A DNA stretch of 64,000 nucleotides, taken from assembly GCA_964020085.1 (NCBI GenBank), contig OZ026600.1:31047880-31111879 (forward strand), in the 5' to 3' direction. The notes under the pieces are model-generated. The model had not been told where the DNA came from. It did not search any database and saw nothing but the letters and a program-made list of their open reading frames with translations. Positions within the stretch are counted from its first letter, which is position 1; every line of letters starts with the position of its first letter. The translations under genes and the position numbers were made by a program. This stretch comes from Micromussa lordhowensis (Eukaryota; Cnidaria; Anthozoa; Scleractinia; Lobophylliidae). This document shows positions 33,741-43,124 of the stretch, in pieces.

Positions 33741-34493
33741 TTAGCACCCATACCTAATTTTGACTTAGCTGCTATAGCATTGCGAGCTATTGTATGTCCC
33801 CATTGTCTTTCTTTCCAAGGAATAGCATCAAGAGACTTAACCATTTTACGATCTGCATCATTCTTGCATTTTACTTGGTTACTTTTTGGTTTGTTTCCAC
33901 AAACTGAGTAATCAACATCATGCTGCATACTTACTGCATCTGTTTTACCTGTTGGCTGTTGATATATCTCAAGTATCTGACCAGTATTTGGATCATACCT
34001 CAGTTGCTGTTCGAGAGGATTACCAGGACCTGTATATCTATGTCCAGGCATCACAAAACCTTTCTTTGGCGCAACTTTTAATATAGCCTTACGTATATCT
34101 ATTCCAGATCCTAGTTTTTTGGATAAATCTGATGTTAAACTGTCCAAAGCTTGATCCAAATATTTGTTCGCAACATTTTTTATTTTCTTTTTTGCATAAT
34201 CTGATTTGATGGCTTTTGCAACACCTTTTTTAGCAAAGTAAGCCCCAGTGTTTGCCAAACCTTTCAAAGCAATCTCACCGAGAGAATGAGAGTCATGAAT
34301 ATTGAATAAATTGCCCCCAGCTTGTGAGGGCTCAATCAGTTTCCCTGATTCTTAACAAGTTTGGTCTTTGTTATCCCACATTCAGCACAAGTGCATTTCA
34401 TCATGGTTCGACCATTTTTAGCTTTAACATATCTTTCACTCCCTGGAACACATTCGGTTTGTTTTTTTGTTTTACGCAATATGATTTTACCAT
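33689..34493 (-). pseudogene. Phospholipase A2-domain virion protein (parvovirus VP1u-like), frameshifted N-terminus
   Basis: The 34267-33689 frame carries the secreted-PLA2 signature used by parvoviruses for endosome escape: the calcium loop YTGPGNPL and the catalytic helix MQHDVDYSVC (His and Asp adjacent). A basic C-terminus follows. The gene probably starts at the ATG at 34493 (MVKSYCVK, after a TATATA motif) with a zinc-ribbon-like segment (KCTCAECGITKTK). To connect these parts two -1 shifts are needed, at CAA AAA AAC (about 34465) and CAG GGA AAC directly before a TGA (about 34350). Single-base losses or recoding could explain them. Membrane penetration during entry is inferred from the family. 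Confidence 0.8.
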
Positions 34494-34505
34494 TATATAT
34501 GTAAG

Positions 34506-35081
34506 TTAGATATTTTTGAAATAATTGATGATGAATTTAGGATTGACACTTGTATCTGACATATCGAATTTACAATTGTGGATTGTTTCGAGAATGGATC
34601 TTCCCTTCTGTCTTTCCAACAGATAGTATAAACACCAATAACCACACAATACTGAATCACGTTCTTGTATCTCATCTGTTGAATATACCAATTGTTTTCC
34701 ACTTGTTGCCATATATTTCTTAACCTCAAGTGGCATTTTTAATCCAAAGGAGTCAAAGTATTCACAAAATCTGTCAATGTTTCTGTAACATACCCAATGT
34801 GTGCCAGGTCCAATATGATCATCAAGATTGATTATTCCACATTCTTTGTTTTTGATTTGTTTTGGTAAAACATCCTTGCTAAAAACACCTCTGAAGTATT
34901 TTATCCCAAGTTGTTTCACCCAATTTTTCAAATCATAGTTGGATAATGGTTTATTTACAAAATGGCTCCAACCAATGGAATGTTGTTGAATGGACTGTTT
35001 GGACCTAGCAGAAGACCTTTTCCCTTTCTCTTTTTTTTGGTGGGCTTTTTTTTTATCCCATAACCGATTGGATTGTTCCAA
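34506..35081 (-). CDS. pro: Adenovirus-type cysteine protease (PRO)
   Basis: Processes virion precursors. Catalytic elements in the open frame are GTHWVCYRN (His 95), CEYFDSFG (Asp 110), IQERDSVLCGYWCLYY (Gln about 139, Cys 146), in the adenain/Ulp1 order H-D-Q-C. The 191-residue open frame has no ATG before the catalytic His; it opens right after a TAG at 35082. It overlaps the pX-like gene by 127 nt in the -1 frame, across two in-phase slippery A-runs (35031-35054). I infer expression as a -1 frameshift fusion to the pX-like protein, which would also package the protease. A lost start codon is the alternative. Confidence 0.92.
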   Translation of the reverse strand: MEQSNRLWDKKKAHQKKEKGKRSSARSKQSIQQHSIGWSHFVNKPLSNYDLKNWVKQLGIKYFRGVFSKDVLPKQIKNKECGIINLDDHIGPGTHWVCYRNIDRFCEYFDSFGLKMPLEVKKYMATSGKQLVYSTDEIQERDSVLCGYWCLYYLLERQKGRSILETIHNCKFDMSDTSVNPKFIINYFKNI

Positions 35082-35806
35082 CTACCGAAAAAAGGTGGTG
35101 ATTGATGTGGCATCAACATCATTGAACTGTTTTTACCTTTACCCTTTGTTGGAGGAACATATACAGGAATTGATCTTTTTGGTCTTGATTTCTCAACATG
35201 CAAACCACTTCCAGTCAAAGCTTTCAAAACCATAGGAATCCCAATACTTGCAAGTAAAGTACCAAGGAAACCACCTGATTGTTTCAATGTTGGTTTCACA
35301 AAAACACTTGAACCTGATTGAAGAGCAGCAACTATTTCTTCTTTCTGTTTCTTTGATAGAAGATGTTTGTTTGCGATTAGTTTATCAATCTTATTCTGTG
35401 GTATGAGAAAACCACCTTTTTGTTTTCCAAATATTTTATCAATACCAAGACTTCCAAGAGCTGATAATGCTCCTGTTGCTAATGCTGGTACTGCTTTGGA
35501 TACAGCTGTGGTTGCATATGGTAATAGTTTTGTACCAAGAGAGAACAAACTGCTCCACAAAGAACCACCTTCAATGACCGCCTTTCTGATTTGTGTTTTG
35601 TATATCTTGATGTCTGATCCATTTCCCAAGCTTTTGGCTTTCTTCAATTTCATGATTTGTCTATTGGTTAACATAAGCTGGTCACTTCCGCTTAACTCAT
35701 CATTACTCAATCTGATGGTAATGGCTGAATTATCTCTGTAAGCTTTTGCTAGCTTTTGCCTCTGTCCTGTTGATAGTTTTACTCCGTGTGGATGATAAGT
35801 TGTCAT
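34955..35806 (-). CDS. pX/pVI-like virion precursor protein
   Basis: 283 aa, conserved in position between MCP and protease in Polintons. It starts at the ATG after tatatatATGAC. Seen: a soluble N-terminus; an adenain-like site VIEGG|S after residue 81; a hydrophobic, Ala/Leu-rich membrane-active-looking stretch (about 82-125, LWSSLFSLGTKLLPY, ALATGALSALGSLG); Gly-Gly segments KQKGGF and KQSGGFLGTLL; and a very basic C-terminus (KKKPTKKKRKGKG). This resembles adenovirus core or membrane-lytic precursors that are cut by the viral protease. The C-terminal Lys run carries the slippery sites feeding the protease frame. Confidence 0.7.
   Translation of the reverse strand: MTTYHPHGVKLSTGQRQKLAKAYRDNSAITIRLSNDELSGSDQLMLTNRQIMKLKKAKSLGNGSDIKIYKTQIRKAVIEGGSLWSSLFSLGTKLLPYATTAVSKAVPALATGALSALGSLGIDKIFGKQKGGFLIPQNKIDKLIANKHLLSKKQKEEIVAALQSGSSVFVKPTLKQSGGFLGTLLASIGIPMVLKALTGSGLHVEKSRPKRSIPVYVPPTKGKGKNSSMMLMPHQSPPFFGSWNNPIGYGIKKKPTKKKRKGKGLLLGPNSPFNNIPLVGAIL
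35031..35054 (-). promoter_or_regulatory. Candidate -1 frameshift site, pX-like to protease
   Basis: In the pX frame the codons ATA AAA AAA AAG (A-run 35054-35046) contain A_AAA_AAA and A_AAA_AAG, and ACC AAA AAA AAG (35038-35031) contains a further A_AAA_AAG, all in phase. A -1 slip enters the protease frame, which lacks an ATG. I saw no downstream stem as convincing as at the integrase junction. Confidence 0.5.
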
Positions 35807-35870
35807 ATATATATAATAGGTTATATAAATATGATCATTAATTGAATATGATTTATGAATTGATGAATGA

Positions 35871-37157
35871 TTACATAGACCTCAGGATTAATTTCCCATC
35901 AGTCTTTCTCATTTCAACATCCTGTTCATAAAGGACAAGTGCATAAACCGAGTATGGAGCATTGGTAGCATCGCCTAGTGTATATTTGAAAGTCAGTTTG
36001 GTCATGCCATCTTTGATATCTGTTTGTTGCTTTGTTAAATCAAAGTAAATAAATGAAAAAATGCCACCAAAGTTCGTCCTGTTAATGAGAGTATCACCAG
36101 CATAATCACTGTTAGCATGAACATACCTCAAAACATCTTGGAATACACGTGTTGGTTCCTCATTTGGTTTGTAATGAACTTCTGGATATTCTTTTCCATT
36201 TCCCACTTCGAGATAGCAACTAATTAATTTCTTATCGTCAACTACGTTGAAAGTGTTATATAAGAATTTATTAACAGTTTGTGTTTCAAGATCAGCATCA
36301 TTGAGAATAAAAACAAAAACGTGTCTTGGTTTGTTAATTGATGTTGAAATACGGAAGTTGGCCGACTGCTGTTGTGTTGAATTACCTCTCTCAACCAATT
36401 CACGAAGATAGGTCCACTTTCTTGTATCAAGATATTCTTTCATGTACAATGACTTTCCATCTGCATTGAAAACAATACGAGGGACTATCAACTGAAATTT
36501 AGTAAGGACCACACGACAATCAGCTCCACCTGCCCGCCAGGCAATGTTGTTGTCACTCTCAAGATCGATTCTTATCTCAATTCGAGAATTTGGAAGAAGT
36601 TCACCATGAAGGCTTTCAAAAAAGCCATACCGATTGAGTGGTATTTCTGCATTAAATGTGGCACCACCATTCAGAAGAAGTTTTCTGGCGGCGAAACCTG
36701 AATTGTAATTGGCTTGAGCTTTTCTATTTTCAGCAAATCTGGTTGTGTCAATGTAAAATAATTCATTGGTACCTTGACTTTTTGAATAACCTTGTGAATA
36801 TTCCAGAAGATTTTTTATGTTTGTTGCTTGGTTAGCATCCGTACAATCATAAACATCAACACCATTCATCTTGACATTCAATTTTTTGATAAGAGCGGAG
36901 GCAGAATTGACTATCCCCATCTGATCAGCAGCTGCGACATTAGCTCCAGCTGCCTTCTGTTCCAACGTAATATTCATATTGAATCTGGCGTGATACCAAT
37001 CAAAAGGGGTTGATTCTCCACTATTGTCGACAACAAAACGATGATTATTTTTTGTTTGAGAAGCATTGTTTGCAGGATTTACATTCAATGCTGTTTCAAG
37101 TTCAATAACAACATCTTCATACCTTTCTATAAGCTTTGATTTTCGATAATTTGTCAT
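35871..37157 (-). CDS. mcp: Major capsid protein (double jelly roll)
   Basis: An intact 428-aa frame with a TATAATATATG start. Conserved Polinton MCP landmarks are STPFDWYHARFNM near residue 50, IPLNRYGFFESLHGELLPNS (about 172-191), the following RIEIRIDL, YLDTRKWTYL (about 240), KPRHVFVF and FTYTLGD-like FKYTLGD near the end. Length and strand-rich composition fit the double-jelly-roll capsid proteins of Polintons, adintoviruses and virophages that build a T-number icosahedral shell. No stop or frameshift is visible. Preservation of this gene alongside a broken polymerase argues for late decay of the element. Confidence 0.92.
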   Translation of the reverse strand: MTNYRKSKLIERYEDVVIELETALNVNPANNASQTKNNHRFVVDNSGESTPFDWYHARFNMNITLEQKAAGANVAAADQMGIVNSASALIKKLNVKMNGVDVYDCTDANQATNIKNLLEYSQGYSKSQGTNELFYIDTTRFAENRKAQANYNSGFAARKLLLNGGATFNAEIPLNRYGFFESLHGELLPNSRIEIRIDLESDNNIAWRAGGADCRVVLTKFQLIVPRIVFNADGKSLYMKEYLDTRKWTYLRELVERGNSTQQQSANFRISTSINKPRHVFVFILNDADLETQTVNKFLYNTFNVVDDKKLISCYLEVGNGKEYPEVHYKPNEEPTRVFQDVLRYVHANSDYAGDTLINRTNFGGIFSFIYFDLTKQQTDIKDGMTKLTFKYTLGDATNAPYSVYALVLYEQDVEMRKTDGKLILRSM

Positions 37158-37168
37158 ATATTATATGT

Positions 37169-37549
37169 TTAGATAAAATTCCTTCTTCTAAGTTTTCCAC
37201 CTGAAAGTATCTGATTTACTCTATCATTTACCTCCTGAGCAGTTAATTGTTTTGGTGGGATTGATATATCTGGTTCCATCTGAACTAATGGGTTTTTTGT
37301 TTTACTCTTACTTAGAAGCTCAACTATCTTATCACCAGCCTTCTTGCCAGCATATTCACCAGTTGTTGTAGCCGCCTTTTTTAATGCACTCTTTGCTGCA
37401 CTTTTGGCTGCTTTCTTTGCAGTTCTTCCAAAGATTTTCCTTCCAACTGCTTTTAAGACATCAGTTATGCCTTCACCATCAATATGTTTTGTCAAATACA
37501 TATCTGTATCTGGATCAAAACGTTTTTTAAATTCACACTGTCTGATCAT
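37169..37549 (-). CDS. Small basic virion-like protein with adenain-like site
   Basis: 126 aa between the two capsid genes. It has an Ala/Lys-rich helix (TAKKAAKSAAKSALKKAA), GEYAGKKAGDKIVELL, and a C-terminal LSGG|K motif (cut after residue 118) followed by a basic LRRRNF tail. The helix looks amphipathic or DNA-binding. No known family is recognised. Its place in the capsid cluster, its TATAATATATG leader and the processing-like motif suggest a minor core or scaffold protein. Confidence 0.65.
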   Translation of the reverse strand: MIRQCEFKKRFDPDTDMYLTKHIDGEGITDVLKAVGRKIFGRTAKKAAKSAAKSALKKAATTTGEYAGKKAGDKIVELLSKSKTKNPLVQMEPDISIPPKQLTAQEVNDRVNQILSGGKLRRRNFI

Positions 37550-37565
37550 ATATTATAATATTATA

Positions 37566-38351
37566 CTAAATCTCTGTTGATCGAACAAACAGTTCAATGT
37601 ACCAATCTATCCCATTCAAATCAATTGGACTCCCAGATGAATCAGTAACATAAAAACGCATTGAAGATATTAAATGACCTGATACTGGACTATATGCGAG
37701 AAAACGAGGTTTGTAGGTGAATGGAAGGGATCTGGTAAGATTTTCAACGGGAATAACAGCCACTGTGCTAGAAGATTGACCATCAGTGATGCTGTCTGTT
37801 ACTCTATCACAGTTGATTTGTATTTCATCTACTCCTCTTGTGATATCAGGGAGATTTGTTCCATACTCCGTCTTTTCAATCTTTTTTGAATCAAATCCAA
37901 TCAGTTTTCTGAAATCTAAGTTTGTGAGATCTACTTGATAATCACCTTTCAATTCAATAAGCACTCGATATGTTGATAAAATAAAATGTATATCGATACC
38001 ATACTCATCTATTCCATTATTATCAGCAGCCTTCTTAACAAGATCTCCATTGTCTTTCATAGCCTTTTTAATGTATTCATCAATGTCATCATAACTGTAC
38101 ATACCATCAACAAATATGATTGTTTTCCAATTTGCTCCTTTATCAGGACTGTATTTAATTTGATTATTACCATATGATTGTCTGATGTTATACCAGCTGT
38201 ATGTCATTGATATTGTTCTTACAGCTAGCTCATGCTTCATGTCATAAGATAGTTTAATAGGCTCATTGAATTTAGTTGTGAAATCATGACTAAGACTTAC
38301 ACCTGACTTTTGTCTATTTTTTGATTTAAAACGCAACAAGAATTCACTCAT
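37566..38351 (-). CDS. Minor capsid protein (penton-like, single jelly roll)
   Basis: An intact 261-aa frame. Polinton minor capsid hallmarks are the N-terminal SEFLLRFKSKNR, KLSYDMKHELAVRTISMTYS, the central LIGFDSKKIEKTEYG and C-terminal IDWYIELFVRS. The family forms the pentameric vertices of the capsid. It lies directly upstream of the small basic gene and MCP on the same strand. Its ATG is abutted by an AT motif (attaatatATGAG). Confidence 0.85.
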   Translation of the reverse strand: MSEFLLRFKSKNRQKSGVSLSHDFTTKFNEPIKLSYDMKHELAVRTISMTYSWYNIRQSYGNNQIKYSPDKGANWKTIIFVDGMYSYDDIDEYIKKAMKDNGDLVKKAADNNGIDEYGIDIHFILSTYRVLIELKGDYQVDLTNLDFRKLIGFDSKKIEKTEYGTNLPDITRGVDEIQINCDRVTDSITDGQSSSTVAVIPVENLTRSLPFTYKPRFLAYSPVSGHLISSMRFYVTDSSGSPIDLNGIDWYIELFVRSTEI

Positions 38352-38383
38352 ATATTAATAGATTAGATATTTTTTATATATAT

Positions 38384-39505
38384 TTATAATAAATATTCTT
38401 TCATGAGATCATTCATTTGTTTGTTGTCTATAACATTCAATTTATTCAATCTGTGTACTATATTAACAAACTCTTCTCTGACAGCATTACTGTTGTTTCC
38501 AGCAGACATAGACCCTCCAAGTAGCTCCAACCGTGAAAGTAAATCTTGTGGATTGTTGTAATATACTACACCACTTCCAAGTTTTGAATACTTCTTAGAT
38601 GTTCTGTGTATTGGTATTTGACTTAGTCTGTTGAGGTCATTGAAAACAGTTCTTGCTAGTTCAGAGTAGTTCTTTCTGCTGTTGAATCGTTTTGTTAGAA
38701 GATCAAGTGTGTCAAAGTCAGCTTGTTTATCATACACCTTTTGACCGTTTTTATGAGCCACAACTTTCAGATGTCCATACAGTTTTGGAAGATCAATGAC
38801 CAGACCACCATACTGTCCTTTTTGTGATATCTTATAGGCGTTTCTTTTTTTCTGTGTATAGAGGCCTGTACCAATATGTGATACATATTTTAATGAAGCT
38901 AGTAAATCATCGATTGTTCCTCTGTATTTCTTCAGAGTTTGTAGTTCTATGTCATAAGATTTTTTGTCTTCATCTGATGTATTTTTCTGTCCTTTTTTTC
39001 TTCCAATTGTTTTAGCTAGTTCTGCAGCTTTTATTTTCTCTTCCGATAGTTTTTGTGGGAGCATTTGTGTCAATTCCCCCGGTTTTGATAGTTTGTAATT
39101 ATTTAATATAATTCTGTCGGTTTTGTTGAAATTGTTGTCAATATTAAGTATTGAAGGCTCTTGTTTTGCTTCAGGAAGTTCATCTTTTAATTCGATTGCT
39201 TTAGGAAGTTCATCTTTTAATACGATTGCTCTCAGATTTGTTTCTGTAAATTTGTTGATTCCTTCTGCTAAATCCTCTTGGTTTTTCTGTAATTGTTCAA
39301 TGACTTTATCCTGTTTTTCATCAACACTTTCTTTGATTGACTTCTGAACATCAATAGTGGGTTTAAATATTTCTGAGGTATCATCATACATATCCTGTTT
39401 TTGTGTTTTATAAGTCTTGACGACTTCGCGGACTGCTTTCACCTTATTTCCAGCTTTAATTCCACTGGTAATAAGTTTTTTCATTCGTTCAATGTCCATA
39501 TACAT
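38384..39505 (-). CDS. Conserved Polinton virion-associated protein, unknown function
   Basis: About 373 aa from the first true ATG (39505); another in-frame ATG is at 39499. The N-terminal half is Lys/Glu-rich and probably coiled-coil (for example DEKQDKVIEQLQKNQEDLAEG). It includes an imperfect repeat LKDELP. The C-terminal half is more ordered (GGLVIDLPKLYGHLKVVAHK) and ends with an adenain-like site ELLGG|S, about 42 residues from the end. It sits at the edge of the capsid cluster, divergent from the ATPase. Similar proteins occur at this place in cnidarian Polintons; I know no function for them. Confidence 0.65.
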   Translation of the reverse strand: MYMDIERMKKLITSGIKAGNKVKAVREVVKTYKTQKQDMYDDTSEIFKPTIDVQKSIKESVDEKQDKVIEQLQKNQEDLAEGINKFTETNLRAIVLKDELPKAIELKDELPEAKQEPSILNIDNNFNKTDRIILNNYKLSKPGELTQMLPQKLSEEKIKAAELAKTIGRKKGQKNTSDEDKKSYDIELQTLKKYRGTIDDLLASLKYVSHIGTGLYTQKKRNAYKISQKGQYGGLVIDLPKLYGHLKVVAHKNGQKVYDKQADFDTLDLLTKRFNSRKNYSELARTVFNDLNRLSQIPIHRTSKKYSKLGSGVVYYNNPQDLLSRLELLGGSMSAGNNSNAVREEFVNIVHRLNKLNVIDNKQMNDLMKEYLL

Positions 39506-39603
39506 ATACACTATATAAAATGACTTATCTCAACTTATCTCAACTTATCTCAACTTATCTCAACTTATCTCAACTCATCTCAACTTATCCAAACTTATTA
39601 TAT
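39506..39603. promoter_or_regulatory. Divergent promoter region with 10-bp tandem repeat
   Basis: The 98-bp gap between the minus-strand capsid cluster and the plus-strand ATPase cluster contains about seven copies of atctcaactt (39534-39597). An AT motif lies at each end: ttatatagtgtat on the left and cttattatatATGG on the right. A bidirectional control region is inferred. Confidence 0.6.
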
Positions 39604-40245
39604 ATGGAAATACCAAACTATGATAGCGGTGAAACATTAGAAAACGGTTTCAAACAATTACATGAATACATGCCGAAAAACACATTCAGGATGCTTTTAG
39701 CTGGTAATTCAGGATCGGGTAAAACGAATCTATTGAGTCATATTTTACAATCTCCATTGATCTATTATGATCAGATCCATTTGTATGCCAAAAATCTAGA
39801 TCAGGATAAGTACACAAATTTAATTGACAAGATGAATGGAGTAAGTGAACATGTTGGTTACCCAGTTTTGATAGCAAGCAATGATGAAATAATACCTGTC
39901 GACCAGCTGCAAGATACTGATATGCAAAGAGTTGTTATATTTGATGATTATGTATGTGAAAAAGTACAGAAACCTCTGATAGACTATTTCATTCAAGGTC
40001 GGCATAAAAACTGCTCTGTGATATATCTCACACAATCCTTTTACGGATGCCCTAAAGCAATCAGATTGAATTGTAGCCATTTCTGTTTGTACGATTTTCC
40101 ATCCTCAAGAGAAAGAAATTTGATATCTCAAGAATTAGGAATCGATAAAGAAAAATACATCAAGGCAACCAATAAACCATACTCCTTCTGCTATGTAGAC
40201 AAACCAATGAAAACAGTGAAGAGAAACTTTTATGGAAATATATAA
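39604..40245 (+). CDS. FtsK/HerA-family genome packaging ATPase
   Basis: 213 aa from the ATG that follows ttattatatATGG. The frame is open 28 codons further upstream through the 10-bp repeat, which I exclude. Walker A is AGNSGSGKTN (residues 33-42). Walker B is RVVIFDDY (about 109-116), followed by IQGRHKNCSVIYLTQSF, the sensor-like segment typical of A32-type packaging ATPases. Ends FYGNI. The protein pumps DNA into the capsid in Polintons, virophages and NCLDVs. The frame is intact and the next gene starts 11 bp downstream. Confidence 0.95.
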   Translation: MEIPNYDSGETLENGFKQLHEYMPKNTFRMLLAGNSGSGKTNLLSHILQSPLIYYDQIHLYAKNLDQDKYTNLIDKMNGVSEHVGYPVLIASNDEIIPVDQLQDTDMQRVVIFDDYVCEKVQKPLIDYFIQGRHKNCSVIYLTQSFYGCPKAIRLNCSHFCLYDFPSSRERNLISQELGIDKEKYIKATNKPYSFCYVDKPMKTVKRNFYGNI

Positions 40246-40256
40246 TATACTTGTAT

Positions 40257-43103
40257 ATGGGATTATTCAATGACAATTCACAAAATGATAATTTAGGTCC
40301 TTCCAAATCTTCCACTGAAAGAGGACCACCAGGACCGCGAGGACTAAGAGGATTAAAAGGACCAAAAGGACAACCTGGTGTTGGGTTCAAGTTAACAGAT
40401 AATGGTAATTATAATATTGATGGAAAACGATTGACTAATGTTGGAGAACCAATTGGAGATGGTGACGCTACAACAAAAGCTTATTTTGAATCTGAAAACT
40501 CTAAAAAAGCTGATAAAACTTATGTTGATTCAGAAATTTCTAAAGTAAAAGTTCATTTGTCTCCAAATTATCATTTACAACAAAGTTTCACTTTTTATAA
40601 AGATTATGGTGATAAAGCAGAATAAACTAAATCAAACATTTCAATCGCCGACCATACAAATCATTTAGATTTATTAGAGATATCTCGACAAGGTGTTCGT
40701 GATGGTTTTGCTTATTCTAATGTGAAATTGACAAATAATGTTGATCCGGAAACTTATTCCATTCTTTTTGAAATTTTTGGTTATAATGGTTCCAATATCG
40801 TTACTGATGGTGACAGTGATCGTCTTTTATTTTATAATGTTGAAGGTGATTCAATAATATCTGATTTCAGTCATGATTGGTTTTCAAATTATGCTAAAGT
40901 GTATATAATTTTCAACAATTCCAAAAAAGATGTTGGCATCACTCTCCAATTTCGTTATTATGGCTCCAGCAACTCAAACTTCAAGTTTCTATTTTTCAGC
41001 AGATGTGTTAAAGGAGTACAAAAGACTGGTTTTGATCACGCCCTTTTTAATGTTCCTGATGTCCAAGATAATCATATTATTCTCTATTTTGAGAATTTGA
41101 ATCTCAATGGTAATCTTATTTATGGTTTAGGTGATCCTGTCCATCTTGATAGTGCTACTAATAAAAAATATTTCGAGACGGAAAATATTCGACAAGATAT
41201 TGCTATTAATGATAAAGCTAGTAAATCATATGTAAACGCTGAAATAGCAAAAGTCCATATAGATACAACACCATTGTTACCAAGAGACGGTAGTAGAAGC
41301 ATGACTAGTGATTTAGACATGGATGACAATCATATTCTCTCTGTGAAAAATTTAAATGATTATAAGGTTGATGATGCTTATGAGGTTAGAGTTAGGGATT
41401 TGAAAAGTGTTGTCAACAAAGAATATCTGATTGAAAAGTTTCTCAAAGTAGACAAAAATGGTAATTATTTTGATCTAAAACAAAATACTATCAAAAACTG
41501 TGAACCTTACTATGATGGACTTTTTGATGATAACAGTCTGGTTAGTAAAGCTTTTGTAGATGCTGAAATCGCCAAACAACCAAAAAATGTCCTTCTTTTA
41601 GACGGAAGTAAAGCTATGACTGATAATCTAGATATGGGAGGAAATGCCATTAAAAACATCAAGCCTTTTGTTGAAGATGACTCAAGTCAAGCCGCTCAAA
41701 ATGCTCAATTAAATGATGTTATTAACTTTGGGTGTTTCCATGCTCAAAGAGGGGAACTCACAAGAGAAATAAATGATGTTGCTTATGAAGCATTAAACAG
41801 AAAAAATCCAGATCCAATGGAAGACAATATTGATATGAACAATCATAGAATAAAAGGTCTAAGTGATGGTAATGAAAATGATGATGCTGTCAATATAAAA
41901 CAATTGAATGAAGCAGAGGATAATCTTACAAAATATATTGATAATAAAATCACAGACAATAACACCAACATCAACTCCATCATTGACCAAAAGATAAAAG
42001 AATCTGAAACAAGTTCCATTGATTTAGTCGACCAAGAAAATGTCTTCAAAATGGTGATGGATGATGACCTGTTCAAAGAAGATGATGATGACATTCACAA
42101 AGTTGGTGTTCAGAATAAAGATTTTCATTTGGTGAACAAAAAGACTTACGAGTTCAAGATTGATTATGATTCAGCTATTGGTTACTACAGCACCAGACTT
42201 TCAATTGATTTAATCTATTTGGATGCTGGTTATTATACGATGGTATTTGAAATGTATGTGGATGATGGTATCACCATTGATCAAATTGAGGGTATTAGCG
42301 GCACTCTATCAGGAATAACAACCAAATCAAATATAGATGGTACTAAGACAAGAAGCATAATACATTTTAACTACAATGGTTTAGCTTCTGGTTTCACTGA
42401 TTTAGATATTGACATCAAGCTAAAAAGTAAAACTGATCCTCAAACCACTATTTTTGTTGTTGTATATGGTGTTAATGGTAATGTTAATAATGTCTCTGTT
42501 GGTTTATGGGATCGATTATACTATTATGACAACGATTCCAGTGAATATGAGGTTCCAATCGATATGAAAGGCAAAAAGATCAAGGGAGTTGGTGATGGTA
42601 GTGAAGACGGTGATGCAGTCAACAAATTACAAGTAAATACACACATACTACATGTTGTGACACATAGAAGTTATTTCTATTTCACAACTGATTTGAAGCA
42701 TAATGAAACTGATACTGTCAAATTTCCAACTAATATTAATAAGTATCCATTTTCAACTGTTTCAAACAATAATGAATCACACAAATTGATACTGTCACTT
42801 GATGGTTATTACAAAATAACATATACTGATTTTCACGTGTTACCTGTTGAAATACCATCTGTTTCTTATGATGGTTTATTCAAAATATATAATTCAGAAC
42901 AATCAAATAAAGAACTTTTCAGATTAAATCTCAAAAAAGAAACAAATTGGGCACCTTTGACAATCAACGCAGTCATCAAAATTGAGAAAAAAGATCCATC
43001 AATTTCTCAGAAAATCCATTTAAAACTTATTGGATTAAATTCAAAATTATTGGGATCTGGATTCAGCACATTTTTTATAAGATATTTATACCCCCTAAAT
43101 TAG
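40257..43103 (+). pseudogene. Fibre-like protein: collagen stalk plus phage-type shaft repeats, one nonsense codon
   Basis: About 948 codons from the ATG at 40257, interrupted only by TAA at 40623-40625; the frame is the same on both sides. Near the N-terminus a collagen-like Gly-X-Y run (GPPGPRGLRGLKGPKG) is followed by repeated shaft modules of the pattern (L/I)DM-x-N-x-I-x-(G/N)-(L/V/I) with a following DDAV/SATNKKYF-type segment. Examples are GNYNIDGKRLTNVG, NLNGNLIYGLG, NIDMNNHRIKGL and IDMKGKKIKGVGDG. The C-terminal ~200 residues look like a folded head domain. This architecture resembles phage tail fibres and suggests a trimeric receptor-binding spike. Readthrough of the TAA or a recent mutation are both possible. 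Confidence 0.75.
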
Positions 43104-43124
43104 ATTAAAACATAACACATATAT

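Noticed and set aside
39520..39603. ATPase start at 39520
   Set aside because: The extra 28 codons are translation of the 10-bp tandem repeat. The AT promoter motif and homology place the start at 39604.
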